Of a stretch of 64,000 nucleotides of DNA, positions 33,513 through 44,984 are shown piece after piece. The notes beneath the pieces were generated by a model. That model saw nothing but the letters and a program-made list of their open reading frames with translations, had not been told where the DNA came from and made no database searches. The stretch lies in assembly GCA_949592205.1 (NCBI GenBank), contig CATIUR010000005.1:113039777-113103776 (forward strand), read 5' to 3'. Position 1 is the stretch's first letter. The number at the start of each line of letters is the position of its first letter. The translations under genes and the position numbers were made by a program. The DNA is from Helichrysum umbraculigerum. Lineage: Eukaryota > Streptophyta > Magnoliopsida > Asterales > Asteraceae.

Positions 33513-36500
33513 TGTCACACCCCCAAAATCGGTAATTATGTTTATTTAATGTTTAGCGGAAGCAAGTTATGATTAGAAGAAGCATCATGTGTAAACAGTT
33601 TAATAACGGGGGTGATGACGTTACAATTGTGCATTCATTTTATCAGAGCATATGATCATACAGAACATAATGTATTAAGGATGCCAATTTAAACAGTTGT
33701 TACAAAAGTAGTACGACTATGTAAGTCGTACAGTAGTAATAGAGTTTAAAACATTTAAGTTTTACAATACATATGTTAAAATAAGATTTCATAAGTATAA
33801 CTGCAATGTCTGCAGTAATACAGAGGAAATCCTCAAAAGCTGTCCCAAAATATATGGCATCCTAAGTAGTCCAGGGTTGTCCATCCTGTATGCATGCGAT
33901 CCTTACTTACGTAGCTAATTTCCTGTAAAACATAGAAAGAAAGTCGTCAACAAATATGTTGAGTGAATTCACAGGTTTAGTATAAATATGTAGTATGTTA
34001 AACCATTTATGTTTAAGTTATTGAAATGTTATTCAATAAATAAATGTTTGCAGGTTTTGCAATTTATCAGATTGTAGAGATAGTTATCCTAAAATATAGT
34101 TTTATGCGGGTTGTTACCCAAAATGTATGTCTGGTGGTTCACCAGTATATAAATATAACCAGTGAGTATACCGGTATAAAACAGTTGTAGGATAAGTTCA
34201 TCCTAATTAGTAAGTGGGAATGCTTAGACTATAATCCCCTGAAAGGTGAGCTAAACCTCGCAGGTTAAAGTAACGCGACCTAACCCTATAACCAAACCAC
34301 AACCAAAACTTATGTTGTTTGCCTGAAGGACAATTAAGTATACGCTCCATCCACAGGAGGGTCGTCACAGCAATAGTACTATTCGTATACTTAGTGGCTA
34401 GAGTCACCTAGCTAATGGTTATAGTTTGCATGACATAAGGACTTTTCATGCATACATTGGGAGTCTGGGTCCGTACTAGGATATGTTGTCTAATTCCCAA
34501 AACAGTTGTGAAATATATAATTTCATATCAAACAGTTGTATAAAGCAATAAAGCATTTATATAATTTGCTGCATGTGTTCGCATGCAGTTTCTATGTTTA
34601 CACCCCTATGTTTAAAAGCATAAAACATTTGCAAAGTAGGGGCTGTGAACTCACTGTAGTTTGCTCGGTGTGAATGCTAGCAGAAAACGGTGTCGCCCAA
34701 GGTATGTTAACCTATATACAATAAATATATTAACATAAGTACGTTTGATTTGTTTTAATCATTTATGTTAACAGTTTGTTTGTTTGAAGAAATGGTTAAT
34801 TTCTTAAGAATATAAGTTGTTAACTTTATTAGTGACATATCGTTGAAACATTATTATTATTCCTCAAATCGTATACTTGTTAAGCGTACAAACCATTATG
34901 TAATTGTCTATTTAACGGAAGGTCGTTTTGTTTCATTCGTATATATATATTTGTTACTATATATATTTTTAAGTGTCGTAGGTATATATGTTTAATCAAT
35001 ACATTGTTTACGTATATCAAAATATATATAAGTTTTCATTTGTTTAAAAAACGTATAATCGTGAACACAATTCAAATGTCGTTTGTGTCTATATATATAT
35101 GTATAACGTGTGTTCTTGTATATATTTATATATAATTGTAATACGTGAGTTACGTATTTAAAACGTTATGAGTTTTATTTGTTATAAAACTCGATAATAT
35201 ATTCATTCCGTTTATAAAATAAATATTATTTGTTTTTACTATTATTTCATTTGTTTGTTTAATAAATGTTAAAAAGTTTAAATGTCCCGATTGTGTAATC
35301 GTATCCAAATCGTATAATTTACAAAGTTCGTATATATATATATATATATATATATGTCATATACCGTTAGTTCGTACGAATTAAATAAGTCCAAAGTTCG
35401 TATTCATAGTTTGTCTCGGTTTATAATGTCATTTAACAATTTATCAAGTCTCGTATATGTCTTGTACAATTGTAGTCGTTAACGGAATTGTTTTGTGTTT
35501 TAAAATAAAAGTCAAGTGTTGACCAGACTCGGGAATCCGCCGGATTTAAATGAATCCGCCGGATTCAAGTCAAAAGTCGGAATACGCCGGATTCGGGTGA
35601 ATCCGCCGTATTCATCATAGTTTTCATACGGTTTCGTTTTGGTTCGGGAATACGCCGGATTCGGATGAATTCGCCGTATTCGTTTGTGTTCACAGGCATT
35701 TCGTGTGAAGGTTTGGAATACGCCGGATTCATTTGAATCCGCCGTATTCATCCGTGTCTTTTACTCGTTCATCGTTTTAGCCGAAGATTTGTGTGCGGGT
35801 CGGACACGGGAATCCGCCGGATTCCCTTGAATCCGCCGGATTCGTTTGGTTTTCGGTTCTGAATACGCCGGATTCAAAGGAATCTGCCGTATTCGTTATG
35901 ATCACAGACTCTGTTCGCGTCTGATACAATATATACACAGATCATCTTGGCTCCAAACCACTATACATCAATACCAAATGGTTTCCACAAGTTTATATAT
36001 CATTTTTATGAGTTATTACTCCATTTTAACAAGTTTTCATATAACGATTTTGGTTTTGTAGTTTTGGGTTTTATAAACTCATTTTCAAGAACAAAATGTT
36101 TGATCATCAAATTATTGAGTTATAAACATGAATTATGTTATATTAACATGTTAGAAAATGAGTTACAAGTAAGGAAATCAAGGATTGTGAAGTTTTTCCT
36201 TACAAAGATATAAAGATGGTGATGGATGATGATGAACGATGATGAAGATGATGATGGAGATGTTGTTGCTCCTGCTTGTTGTTGCCTCTGATCTTGTTGT
36301 GTTCTCCAGATCAAAGAAGAAGAAAAAGATGAATTATTGGTGGTGTGGGTGTTGAAAGAAATCACAGAGAAGAAAATGAGAAGGAACAAATAGATCAACG
36401 AGTATGGTTTAAACTGGAGACTGTCTGCTCAATTATTTGAGTTAGGTGCCCATTTTGGGTACCTCAATTTCGAGTACGGGTATAATTATAGCAATATAAA

Positions 36501-37080
36501 AATTAACAATTTATATTTTTATTTTGTAGGTGTTCTCCTGGTTCGTAATTTATAAACAGAATAATGATGTTATCATTATTTTAAATAGTTGTACAATTTT
36601 ATACATTTTACTGCGCGCAGTTAATTGAGCGCCAAATTTCAGTTAATTTAGGATTTCATATTTTGAGGTAATGTTCTAACTTCTTCCAAATGAATGAGAA
36701 AATTTGTATTTTTATGATTCGAACTTTTATGTGCGTTTTAGGATTGTTTCTGTTCGTGTTATAATACGTTTTATGTTAAACGCATAATTAGACCTTTTTA
36801 TCTATATGTTATAGATATATAAATACTCGTAATTAATAATTTCATTATTAATTATTTTTGTATTACGAAACTTTTGTTATTTATTTTTGTCGGGTTTGTT
36901 TCGATATATTTGTACGCGATTATTATTAATCACATAATTTGTAATACTTTATGTTTTAAAGTACTGGGCTTGCTAGGCTTACATCACATCAAAAAGTTTT
37001 GTTAAAACTTAACCAGGAAATTAGCGTAAGAATGCACATGCTTAAATGTTAATTAGTACCTAATTTGGAGAGTTGTCACA
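33513..37080 (-). mobile_element. Solo LTR of the E5 family, inverted, inside E5 (3,568 bp)
   Basis: TGTCACACCC...GAGAGTTGTCACA on the plus strand, with TSD AATCG (33508-33512 and 37081-37085). The conserved block at 34220-34430 is nearly identical in reverse to 29140-29340. It has the same landmarks reversed: TATAATTATA (36481-36490), CTTTGTAAG (reversed at about 36199-36207), hairpin array, CTATGTTTTACAG (reversed at about 33923-33937). It creates a multi-kilobase inverted repeat with the E5 LTRs. Confidence 0.94.
35533..35895 (-). repeat. Solo LTR hairpin array: six pairs with matched arms
   Basis: Six pairs start near 35533, 35580, 35650, 35716, 35811 and 35862. Two pairs have arms GAATCC/GGATTC throughout. 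Four pairs read GAATACGCCGGATTC, 4 nt, then GAATCCGCCGTATTC or a one-base variant: the change to GAATAC in the first outer arm is matched by GTATTC in the last, so each pair still folds into a ~15-bp stem. Confidence 0.88.
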
Positions 37081-38599
37081 AATCGTGTGGTGAAAATGAT
37101 TACATGCATGAAAGCAAATAAGTATCTACGAAAAGGGTACCAAGCATTTTTGGTACATGTTGTGGATAAGAAACCCGAGGAGCGACGCATAGACGACGTG
37201 GCCGTAGTACGCGACTACTCAGGAGTATTTCCTGACGAGCTACCAGGGTTACCACCTCCACGGCAGGTTGAATTTCATATCGACCTAGTGCCGGGAGCTG
37301 CACCGATTGCTCGTGCGCCTTACCGTCTAGCTCCATCAGAAATGCAGGAACTGTCTGCACAGTTACAAGAACTGTTGGATTTAGGATTCATCCGACCGAG
37401 CTTTTCACCGTGGGGAGCTCCGGTTTTGTTCGTCAAAAAGAAGGATGGATCAATGCGGATGTGTATCGATTATCGAGAACTGAACAAAGTGACGAATAAG
37501 AACCGATACCCATTGCCACGCATCGATGATTTGTTTGACCAGCTGCAAGGGTCAAGTTATTACTCAAAGATCGACTTGAGATCGGGTTACCATCAACTGA
37601 AGGTACGGGATGAGGATATCCCTAAGACTGCGTTTAGGACTCGATACGGTCATTACGAGTTCTTGGTTATGCCGTTTGGGCTAACGAATGCGCCAGCAGT
37701 GTTCATGGATCTAATGAATAGAGTATGTAAACCTTACTTGGATAAGTTCGTCATAGTGTTCATTGACGATATTTTGATATACTCGCGAACGAAGGAAGAC
37801 CATGAACAACATCTGAGAATGATTCTGGAGTTACTAGAGAAAGAGAAGCTTTATGCAAAGTTCTCTAAATGCGAGTTTTGGATGCGTGAGGTTCATTTCC
37901 TTGGTCACGTGATCAATAACAAAGGAATTCACGTGGACCCATCCAAAATTGAGGCGATTAAGAACTGGGAAGCCCCAAAGACTCCAACTGAGATACGACA
38001 ATTTCTTTGGCTAGCCGGTTACTACCGAAGATTCATCGAGAACTTCTCGAAAATAGCTCAGCCACTTACCGCCCTAACGCAAAAGGACAAGAAGTTTGAT
38101 TGGGGCGAGAAGCAAGAGAATGCTTTCCAATTGTTGAAGGAGAAATTGAGCACCGCACCTATCCTATCCTATCCTTACCAGAAGGAGTAGAAAACTTTGT
38201 AGTCTATTGTGATGCCTAACATCAAGGATTAGGTTGCGTGTTAATGCGAAACGACAAAGTCATTGCTTACGCGTCTCGTCAATTGAAGATTCACGAGAAG
38301 AACTATACGACGCATGACTTAGAGCTGGGAGCAGTCATTTTTGCCCTTAAGATTTGGAGACACTACTTATACGGTACGAAGTGTATGATCTTCACCGATC
38401 ACAAAAGTCTCCAACACATATTTGACCAGAAGGAACTCAACATGAGACAAAGACGTTGGGTTGAACTGCTGAATGATTACGACTGTGAAATCAAGTACCA
38501 TCCGGGCAAAGCTAATGTAGTAGCGGATGCCTTGAGTCGTAAGGAACGAGTGAAACCTCGAAGAGTTCGAGCCTTAGGACTGACAATCCACTTGGATCT
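37081..38599 (+). pseudogene. E5 RT and RNase H
   Basis: It resumes after the duplicated AATCG. RT covers MRMCIDYRELNKVT, FGLTNAPAVFMDLMN, and catalytic VFIDDILIYS. A 5-bp ATCCT triplication near 38161-38175 shifts the frame, the first piece ending at 38188-38190. RNase H then has a stop in YCDASHQ (TAA at 38217-38219) and continues openly from 38238 (LMRNDKVIAYAS, FTDHKSLQHIF, VADALSRKER) until E6 interrupts at 38600. TSD GATCT lies at 38595-38599 and 45039-45043. Confidence 0.92.
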
Positions 38600-41500
38600 T
38601 GTAACACCCCCAAAATTAACAGTTTGCGGAAGCAATGTTTTGGGTGTTACTAATCAATAATCACAAGCACAAAGGATATAGTGAACGACTCTAAATGAGA
38701 CGTTCGAAAAGTTATTACATTAATACATAAGTAGTTTCAAAATACAAGCTCGAGTTCAAGTAAATTCCTAGAGATTCTAATACATAACAACTAGTACAAA
38801 AGTAATGTATAAAAATCTCCAAGCTTGTAAATGCATGCGACTCGAGCTAAGTAAGCTTATCCTGCTGGGCATCCCTACTGATGCTGTGTACCTGAGAAGC
38901 ATTACTAAAACGGTCAACCAAAAGGTTGGTGAATCTCATAGGTTTGTAAGTAAGTAAACAGTTTGAACACACAAGTAGTATTTGTAAATCATAGCCAGCC
39001 AGTAAGTAACGATCACAGGTTATGCTCATCGTTAACTTAAGTTTTAATAAGTGGTGGTCGCAGGATATGCCGACCGTTTGATACAATTGCCATGAGCCAC
39101 CATAGTTGAAGCTTAACGTACAGTAAATATAGGTACCCGCTCATGAATGTAATCCAAAACATTCATACGGAACGAGTAAGAAACGCCCGTTTCTACAGGA
39201 ACGGTTCGTGGTAGTGCTTGCTACCCCGGGCGGGGATTGTCAGTCCCATATGGATCCATATACTAAAACTCGCGCTTATCACATAACTAACAACTATGGT
39301 TCAGGAGGATTTCATTGGATTAGTCGTAAACTCATGCAGTTGGCGTATTCGTAATCTCATACAGTAAGTAAATCATGGCAGCAAGTAAGTTTTGTGTGTT
39401 CATGTAAAACAGTAATGCATCTCACCCCTGAGTATAAAACAGTAAAGTAGGGGCTGTGAGACTCACCTGAGTCTGGCAGACGATGCAATAAGTAAGCAAG
39501 TAGTATTCCCGAACTAGCAACCCTTAGCGTCCTAACACGCATAAGGTTTAGTAAGTAAATGGAATACTTGTAAAGTATCCATGCTAGTTGTTCCCAAACT
39601 AGTTAATGTCCATTAGTTTGTTTGTAAGTTTGTAATCGTTTGTAAATCATAGTTTGTATAAAAGTTGTACGGTTCATTTGTTATCGGTGTATAATAATAA
39701 TTCCATCCATTATTATTATGTATTCATAGTAGTGGTACAGTTGTAAAGTATACTCGTATGATCGTTTGTTTGTATTACAACATGTATCGTTTGTGTACGT
39801 TCCAATGGGCTTAGTCCCCAAAGGGTACGAGTGAAACCTCGTAAGTATTCGTATGTATGTTCGTATCAGTTAACGTGTAATCCAGTACGTAACTAGTAAG
39901 TGAACTTGTAAGTTCGTATCGTATGTAATCCCGTGTAATGTACAAGTGTAAGTTCGTTGGAGTGTAATCTCCTAAGTGTATCCAAGTGTAATCTCGTACG
40001 CGTGTGTGAGTGAAATCTCACGTTTAGTTTAGTATAGAATTGTACGTATTCAAGTATCGTTGTATACTTCCAAAAGTATAGTATTTTCATGTATAAGTAA
40101 CGCCGAGTAAAGTACGTTTACGTTTTAAGTATATTCCATACTTGTAAAAAAAAATGTAAATTTCAATCAGCCTGTTATAGCGTCACTTGTATGCGTCACT
40201 TCTGTGTGGTATGCGGCACTTAAGTAGTGTCGGTATTCAGTGTCTGTGTAACAATGTATGCGGCACTTAAGTAGTGTCGGTATTCAGGTAGTGCGTCACT
40301 AAGTAAGTGACGTTAGTAAGTATTGTTTTTCATCAGTGCGTCACTATGATAGTGACGGTATAAAGTGTCGTGTACAAATAGTGCGTCACAATTGAAGTGA
40401 CGGTATAAGTGAGTAAATCAGTCTGTAGGGCGACACTCGACAAGTGTCGGTATATACATGTATGCGTCACTGGTGAAGTGACGGTATGAGGGTCAGTGAC
40501 GTCATCGGTAGTAACTAGGTGTTATTCATTTCTACTGAAAGTTATTCGTTTATACTGATATTAGCGACACTAACAAAGTGTCGGTATACGTGTTCTAGCG
40601 TCACTAAGGAAGTGCCGTAATTGTTTCTGCCGAAAGCTACGTGGTAGCGACACTTATGTAGTGTCTTGTTGTTTCTGCCGAAAGTGTTAAGACTGCGTCA
40701 CTTGTGAAGTGACGGTATAGTGTTTTAGCGGCACTAATGAAGTGTCGCGTATGGACGGTTCGTGACATATGCGTCACTTAAGCGAAGTGTCGCATAACTG
40801 GCGTGAGCCATGCGACACTAACCTCTGGTCAGATTTTGATTCGTGTCGAAAACGTGCCTAACGAGTTCCGTTCAAGATGAAACTTTTACACAAGTTATAT
40901 TATGTTATGTAGAGTTCATAAAAATTGTTGGATGTCGTTTTTAATGTTCGAGGTGTCATTTTATTTAAAATGACCAAAACCGACATTTTCGTAAAAGTGT
41001 TCAAAAACGAGTTTAGATTACATATTTGGACATTACTAAGTTAGAGAAACAATAATCTAGCAAAATAAATGTAATCGGAAAAGTTTCGGGTCGCCGGAAA
41101 ACTTACAAAGTTGTCGAAACGAAAATCCGAAAAGATAGGTTTGTAGCCCTCGTTCTTGTGATCGCTTTTCTCCAAACGGGTATAAACCTCCGAGGTGTTT
41201 TAAGGGTAGTTTTTAGGTGTTTTTGGGTGGTGATTTAGAGAGAGAGAGAGAAACCGTAGAGAGAGAGAGAGAGAGAGAGAATTATTGGGTATGGTTTGTG
41301 TTTTGTGTGTGTAAGTGGAGAAAGGGGTGAGGGCTTAATGCCCCCTCACCTAGGCCGGTTTTGGTGGGGCCACAAGGTGTGGTCTCACCAACTTTTGCTC
41401 CTCTGTATTTGCGCTCCGTGCGGTGTTCGTTTCCCCGGTCGTTTAAACGTTAAAATCCTTTTGTACGCGGTTAAATATACGTTTTAAAATACGAAATAAT

Positions 41501-41788
41501 ATCCAAAAATTTAGTTGAAGTATTTCAATAAAATACTTAGTTTTCAAGTTGAACAATATAACTTTGTTTTGTTTTGTCGGTTGGTCGAGGTTTCGGAGAG
41601 TTCGGTGACGTTTTAATTAAAACGTACGTTTTCCGTTATATTATAAACATAATATAAAGTAATAATCAATGTAATTAAATAATTTCACATTATTTGATAA
41701 TTGTTTTATCAACGTACGCAAGTTTGTACAATTGTTGTTTTATACGATATGTACGAATCGTATACGCGTATATATACAGATATTCCAT

Positions 41789-41831
<43 letters not shown>

Positions 41832-41926
41832 TAAGTAATGTATTTAATCCTATTTCATATTAAATACAAGTAATAAACACGTAATTAGGAAAATTTTAAA
41901 TTTACCAAATTTTTGGGGTTGTTACA
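38600..41926 (-). repeat. E6 3' LTR (3,327 bp)
   Basis: Plus strand TGTAACACCCCC...GGGTTGTTACA. Landmarks on the minus strand: GA/CT-rich stretch (41236-41280), CTTT/GTAAGT (reversed, 41101-41110), hairpin array (40180-40820), GGTAG-6nt-CTACC hairpin (39210-39225), acceptor-like TTCTCAG/GTAC (reversed near 38890-38898), and a terminal palindrome containing GCTTCCGC. TA microsatellite at about 41791-41829. Confidence 0.92.
40180..40820 (-). repeat. E6 LTR hairpin array with covarying stems
   Basis: About a dozen hairpins with 7-9-bp stems and 4-7-nt loops. The third stem position alternates while pairing is kept: CGACACT with AGTGTCG (for example 40430-40450), CGTCACT with AGTGACG (for example 40338-40358), and CGGCACT with AGTGTCG (G-U). 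Only a few copies break pairing (near 40600-40620 and 40770-40790). Confidence 0.88.
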
Positions 41927-42085
41927 TTCTCCCCTTGTTATGAAAATTTCGTCCCGAAATTTGTTCGAAGTAGTAATCGGTAGTTCGTTATTCGTCAGGT
42001 GACTACGATGCGTACTAGTAGCCTACAGTAGTAGGGTATATCCTACAGTGTTTGAAATCAAGTAGCTGTCAGGCGGTAACGTACC

Positions 42086-42700
42086 CTAATTTTTGTTGCC
42101 TGGAGGTAGTGGGCATTGGGCCTTGAGATGGCCAGCACTCCCACAGTTGAAGCAGAGTTTCTCTTTAGGAGGGTTCGTACTTTTAGGGTATGATTTGCAG
42201 CGACCGGTGGGTGTGGTACACGGTCCTCCATGATGTCGAGTGCATCGAGCACAGTAAGGTTTATTTCCCAAGTAAACTTTCACCCTTTTTGCTGGAGGTG
42301 GCGTACAGTCAGTGTCGGTATCCTCTTCAGTAGGAATACTTTGTAAAGTTGGTGGTGGAGTAGGGTTTTCTAAAGCTATCAAACGTAGCTCGTACTCACG
42401 CATACGTATGTCATTTTGGAAAGCAATTCGTCGTAGGTCATCAATGTCTTCCCGTGCTTCAGTCAGTTGTTTTCGCAGCGATTCAATAGTTTGGTTGAGG
42501 TGGCTGACTGATTCAGCAGTCAAGGTTTCCTCAACTGATGCTTTTGCAGCAGTTAGAGCAACAGGAGAAGCAGGTGCTGTTGCTGATTCAACGAAAGGTT
42601 CGGTATCACCCTCGAGTTCGAGGAGGTAAGGAAACATTATTGGTTCCTCACTGAGCAGTTCATCATCCAAGGTAGGGTTGTTGACGGAGTGAGTTGTCAT
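42086..42700 (-). CDS. E6 second ORF: coiled coil plus nucleocapsid-like zinc knuckles (204 aa)
   Basis: ATG at 42700, open to the end. Acidic N-terminus; residues about 62-112 form a coiled coil (SHLNQTIESLRKQLTEARED and a following Leu-rich stretch). A Pro-rich segment has a basic patch (PPAKRVKVY). The C-terminus has YCARCTRHHGGPC, like the first Cys/His motif of Tekay Gags, and a CCHC knuckle CFNCGSAGHLKAQC. It begins about 300 bp after gag, where protease and RT would be in an autonomous element. It looks like a nucleocapsid domain attached to a new coiled coil. An RNA-binding or particle-assembly role is inferred from the knuckles; the coiled coil has no recognised family. Confidence 0.75.
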   Translation of the reverse strand: MTTHSVNNPTLDDELLSEEPIMFPYLLELEGDTEPFVESATAPASPVALTAAKASVEETLTAESVSHLNQTIESLRKQLTEAREDIDDLRRIAFQNDIRMREYELRLIALENPTPPPTLQSIPTEEDTDTDCTPPPAKRVKVYLGNKPYCARCTRHHGGPCTTPTGRCKSYPKSTNPPKEKLCFNCGSAGHLKAQCPLPPGNKN

Positions 42701-42995
42701 GTCCTACGAAATAAGTATTCTTTTTAAGAATTTTTACTAGTAAGTGTAGTTCTATTGGATGACTTGTTTAAAGTAACGAATAGTATACGAGTTCCCGGTC
42801 TCAACCAGTGTGAGATATTTGGGAAAAGTTTGTTATTGGTAGTCCAAGTGTAATACAGGTTATATGTTCGGAATTCGTACAGTCGATCGTTTCTTAATCC
42901 TATTGGGTACTTAGGATCTCAGAAAGCACATAGAACGTAAAGTAACATATAGAATTTGTTAAGCAAGAGATGTATGAGAAAACAGTTTCGGGTAA

Positions 42996-44087
42996 TCAAA
43001 GAATGAGCGTACCCGGGTTAAGCAAATCACAAAGTCTCGGATTCGGGTCATCCTCCCTAGCGTTAATAACATAAGCTCTACTCTTCGTGTAGTTGGTTCG
43101 GGTTTTCAGCTTTGGGCAATCCTTCCTGAAGTGCCCGGTACCATTGCACTCATAACAGGTTTTGGGTGCAGGAGTATCAGTACCAGTGGGGTTGGTTCGA
43201 CAGTCTTGGGCCAGGTGCCTGAATTTCTTGCACTTAGAACAGGGACAGGAGCCGTTATGATGACGACTACATTTGGAGCAGTAAGGCTTGCTCCCCTTGT
43301 AAGCCTTTGAGTCATTGGTATTGACAATTGCAAGCTTCTTGTCAGGAATCGGGTTGGATGAGTGGGGACTTACTTCCCATTTACGTTTGTTACTCGCAGA
43401 CGGGGTTGAAGTCGAGCCACGGCGGACAGAATTTGCCGTTAACTCATGAGCCATACGAATGGCGCTCTGAATGGTTCCCGGTTTGGATGAAGTAACTAAA
43501 TCTTGAAGTCGTTCAGGGAGTCCATCAACGTACTTTTCGATCCTTTTGTATTCGGGATCAACCATGGATGGGCACAGAAGTGCCAGCTGGTGAAAGCGAT
43601 TGGTGTAACCGGTGATGTCATCACCCTGCATCTTGTGATTCCAGAATTCCATTTCTAGCTGTTTCAACTCGTCTCTGGGACAGTACTCGCCCCTCAGCAT
43701 ATTCTTCAGTTCATCCCACTGTAGTTTGTAGGCCTCGGCAATGCTCACAGTCTGTGCATAAGTGTTCCACCAGGTAAGGGCGGTGTCAGAAAAAGTACTG
43801 GCGGCGAACTTAACTTTATCCTCTTCCTTGCAGTTGCAGATGAGGAACACTGATTCAATTTTCTCAGTCCAACGTATCAAACCGATTGCTCCTTCAGTAC
43901 CTTGAAAGGTCAAGGGTTTGCAGTTATGGAAATCCTTGTAGGTGCAGGTTTTGGGTTGTGGTCCATTGTTAGCGGTATCTTCGCTACCAGGGGCTGAAGT
44001 CCGGGTAGCTAGAGCTTGAGCCACACTACGGGCAATTATACCCGCCATTTCGGCTTCAGTAAGAGCGATTTGTCGTCGAGGAGGCAT
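42996..44087 (-). CDS. E6 gag (363 aa)
   Basis: ATG at 44087 (MPPRRQIALTEAEMAGII). The capsid region has KPLTFQGTEGAIGLIRWTEK, ALTWWNTYAQ and the DDITGYTNRFHQLALL segment. The C-terminal Cys/His motifs are YCSKCSRHHNGSCPC, CSKCKKFRHLAQDC and CYECNGTGHFRKDC. It is intact and ends shortly after the last knuckle at the place where autonomous relatives run on into protease. It packages element RNA; being open without pol fits a Gag-only non-autonomous element. Confidence 0.88.
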   Translation of the reverse strand: MPPRRQIALTEAEMAGIIARSVAQALATRTSAPGSEDTANNGPQPKTCTYKDFHNCKPLTFQGTEGAIGLIRWTEKIESVFLICNCKEEDKVKFAASTFSDTALTWWNTYAQTVSIAEAYKLQWDELKNMLRGEYCPRDELKQLEMEFWNHKMQGDDITGYTNRFHQLALLCPSMVDPEYKRIEKYVDGLPERLQDLVTSSKPGTIQSAIRMAHELTANSVRRGSTSTPSASNKRKWEVSPHSSNPIPDKKLAIVNTNDSKAYKGSKPYCSKCSRHHNGSCPCSKCKKFRHLAQDCRTNPTGTDTPAPKTCYECNGTGHFRKDCPKLKTRTNYTKSRAYVINAREDDPNPRLCDLLNPGTLIL

Positions 44088-44984
44088 GTTCCTTGAAACA
44101 ATAATTAAAGAACACGTGAGGGTTTGAATAAGAATTATGACGGTGATGATTTAGTAAGTTCAAAGAAATTTCGTCAAAGGTTGAAATTTGTTTCGAAGTT
44201 TGTGGGTTATAAATAAGTTTATACAGTTTCGAAATTTTTGAAAATTCTATAAAAACATTTTTGCGAGAATTTTTTTTTTTTTTTTTTTTTTTTTTGTAAC
44301 ATGTTTGATAAAATACATTTGTTATAAAATTTTGATAGCAAAAATCGGTTGTATAATTTGGAGTCTGACGGAGACTTGGGTTGAAAATGATTTTATTATG
44401 ATACATCTAACGGTATGGTGGGGCACGTAGTAGAATGTTATAAATGTCGAATTAAGTAGGAATAGTAAATGAAAACAAGGTCTCGATCTTCATATCGAAG
44501 AATGTTCGAGTAGCTATGGTTTTCAGTTATAACGGTGTGGAAGTCTTCGGACGTAAGCCGGTAGTCGTGAATTTATAAAAAGTCGAATAAGGATGGAACG
44601 ACGAGAGTCGGGTTGTCGTTTGTTTGATAAAATTTGAAAGTGAATTTCGTAGTAGTCGAGAGAGTATCGTATCGGGGAAAGAGGCCTACGTATATATATA
44701 TATATATCACATAACCGCCTAGTTTGTGTCTAGCACAATCAAGTAAAAGTCCCGGTTCTCTCGAGGTCAGAGTCAGCTAATGCATTCCGGTTCAACATAA
44801 CCCATTTCAGAACTCACATCATCTTTATTTAATTGTACATAGTTGATCAGTCTATGTTAAATTAAACTCGTATGCTGTAATTCCTGAACCAGTTATACTT
44901 AATAAGGAATACTGCCTAACGGTCATAGTCTAGGCCCACTAAATGCAACCTAGTTCACTATAACCTTAGGCTCTGATACCAATC
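44088..44984 (-). other. E6 leader with primer binding site
   Basis: Non-coding. TGGTATCAGAGCC (minus) is at 44969-44981. The ~260 bp next to it (about 44725-44968) match the E7 leader (about 52955-53197) closely, including GGTTCTCTCGAGGTCAGAGTC read on the plus strand in two parts. A T run of about 24 lies at 44272-44295. The rest shows no supported gene. Confidence 0.8.
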
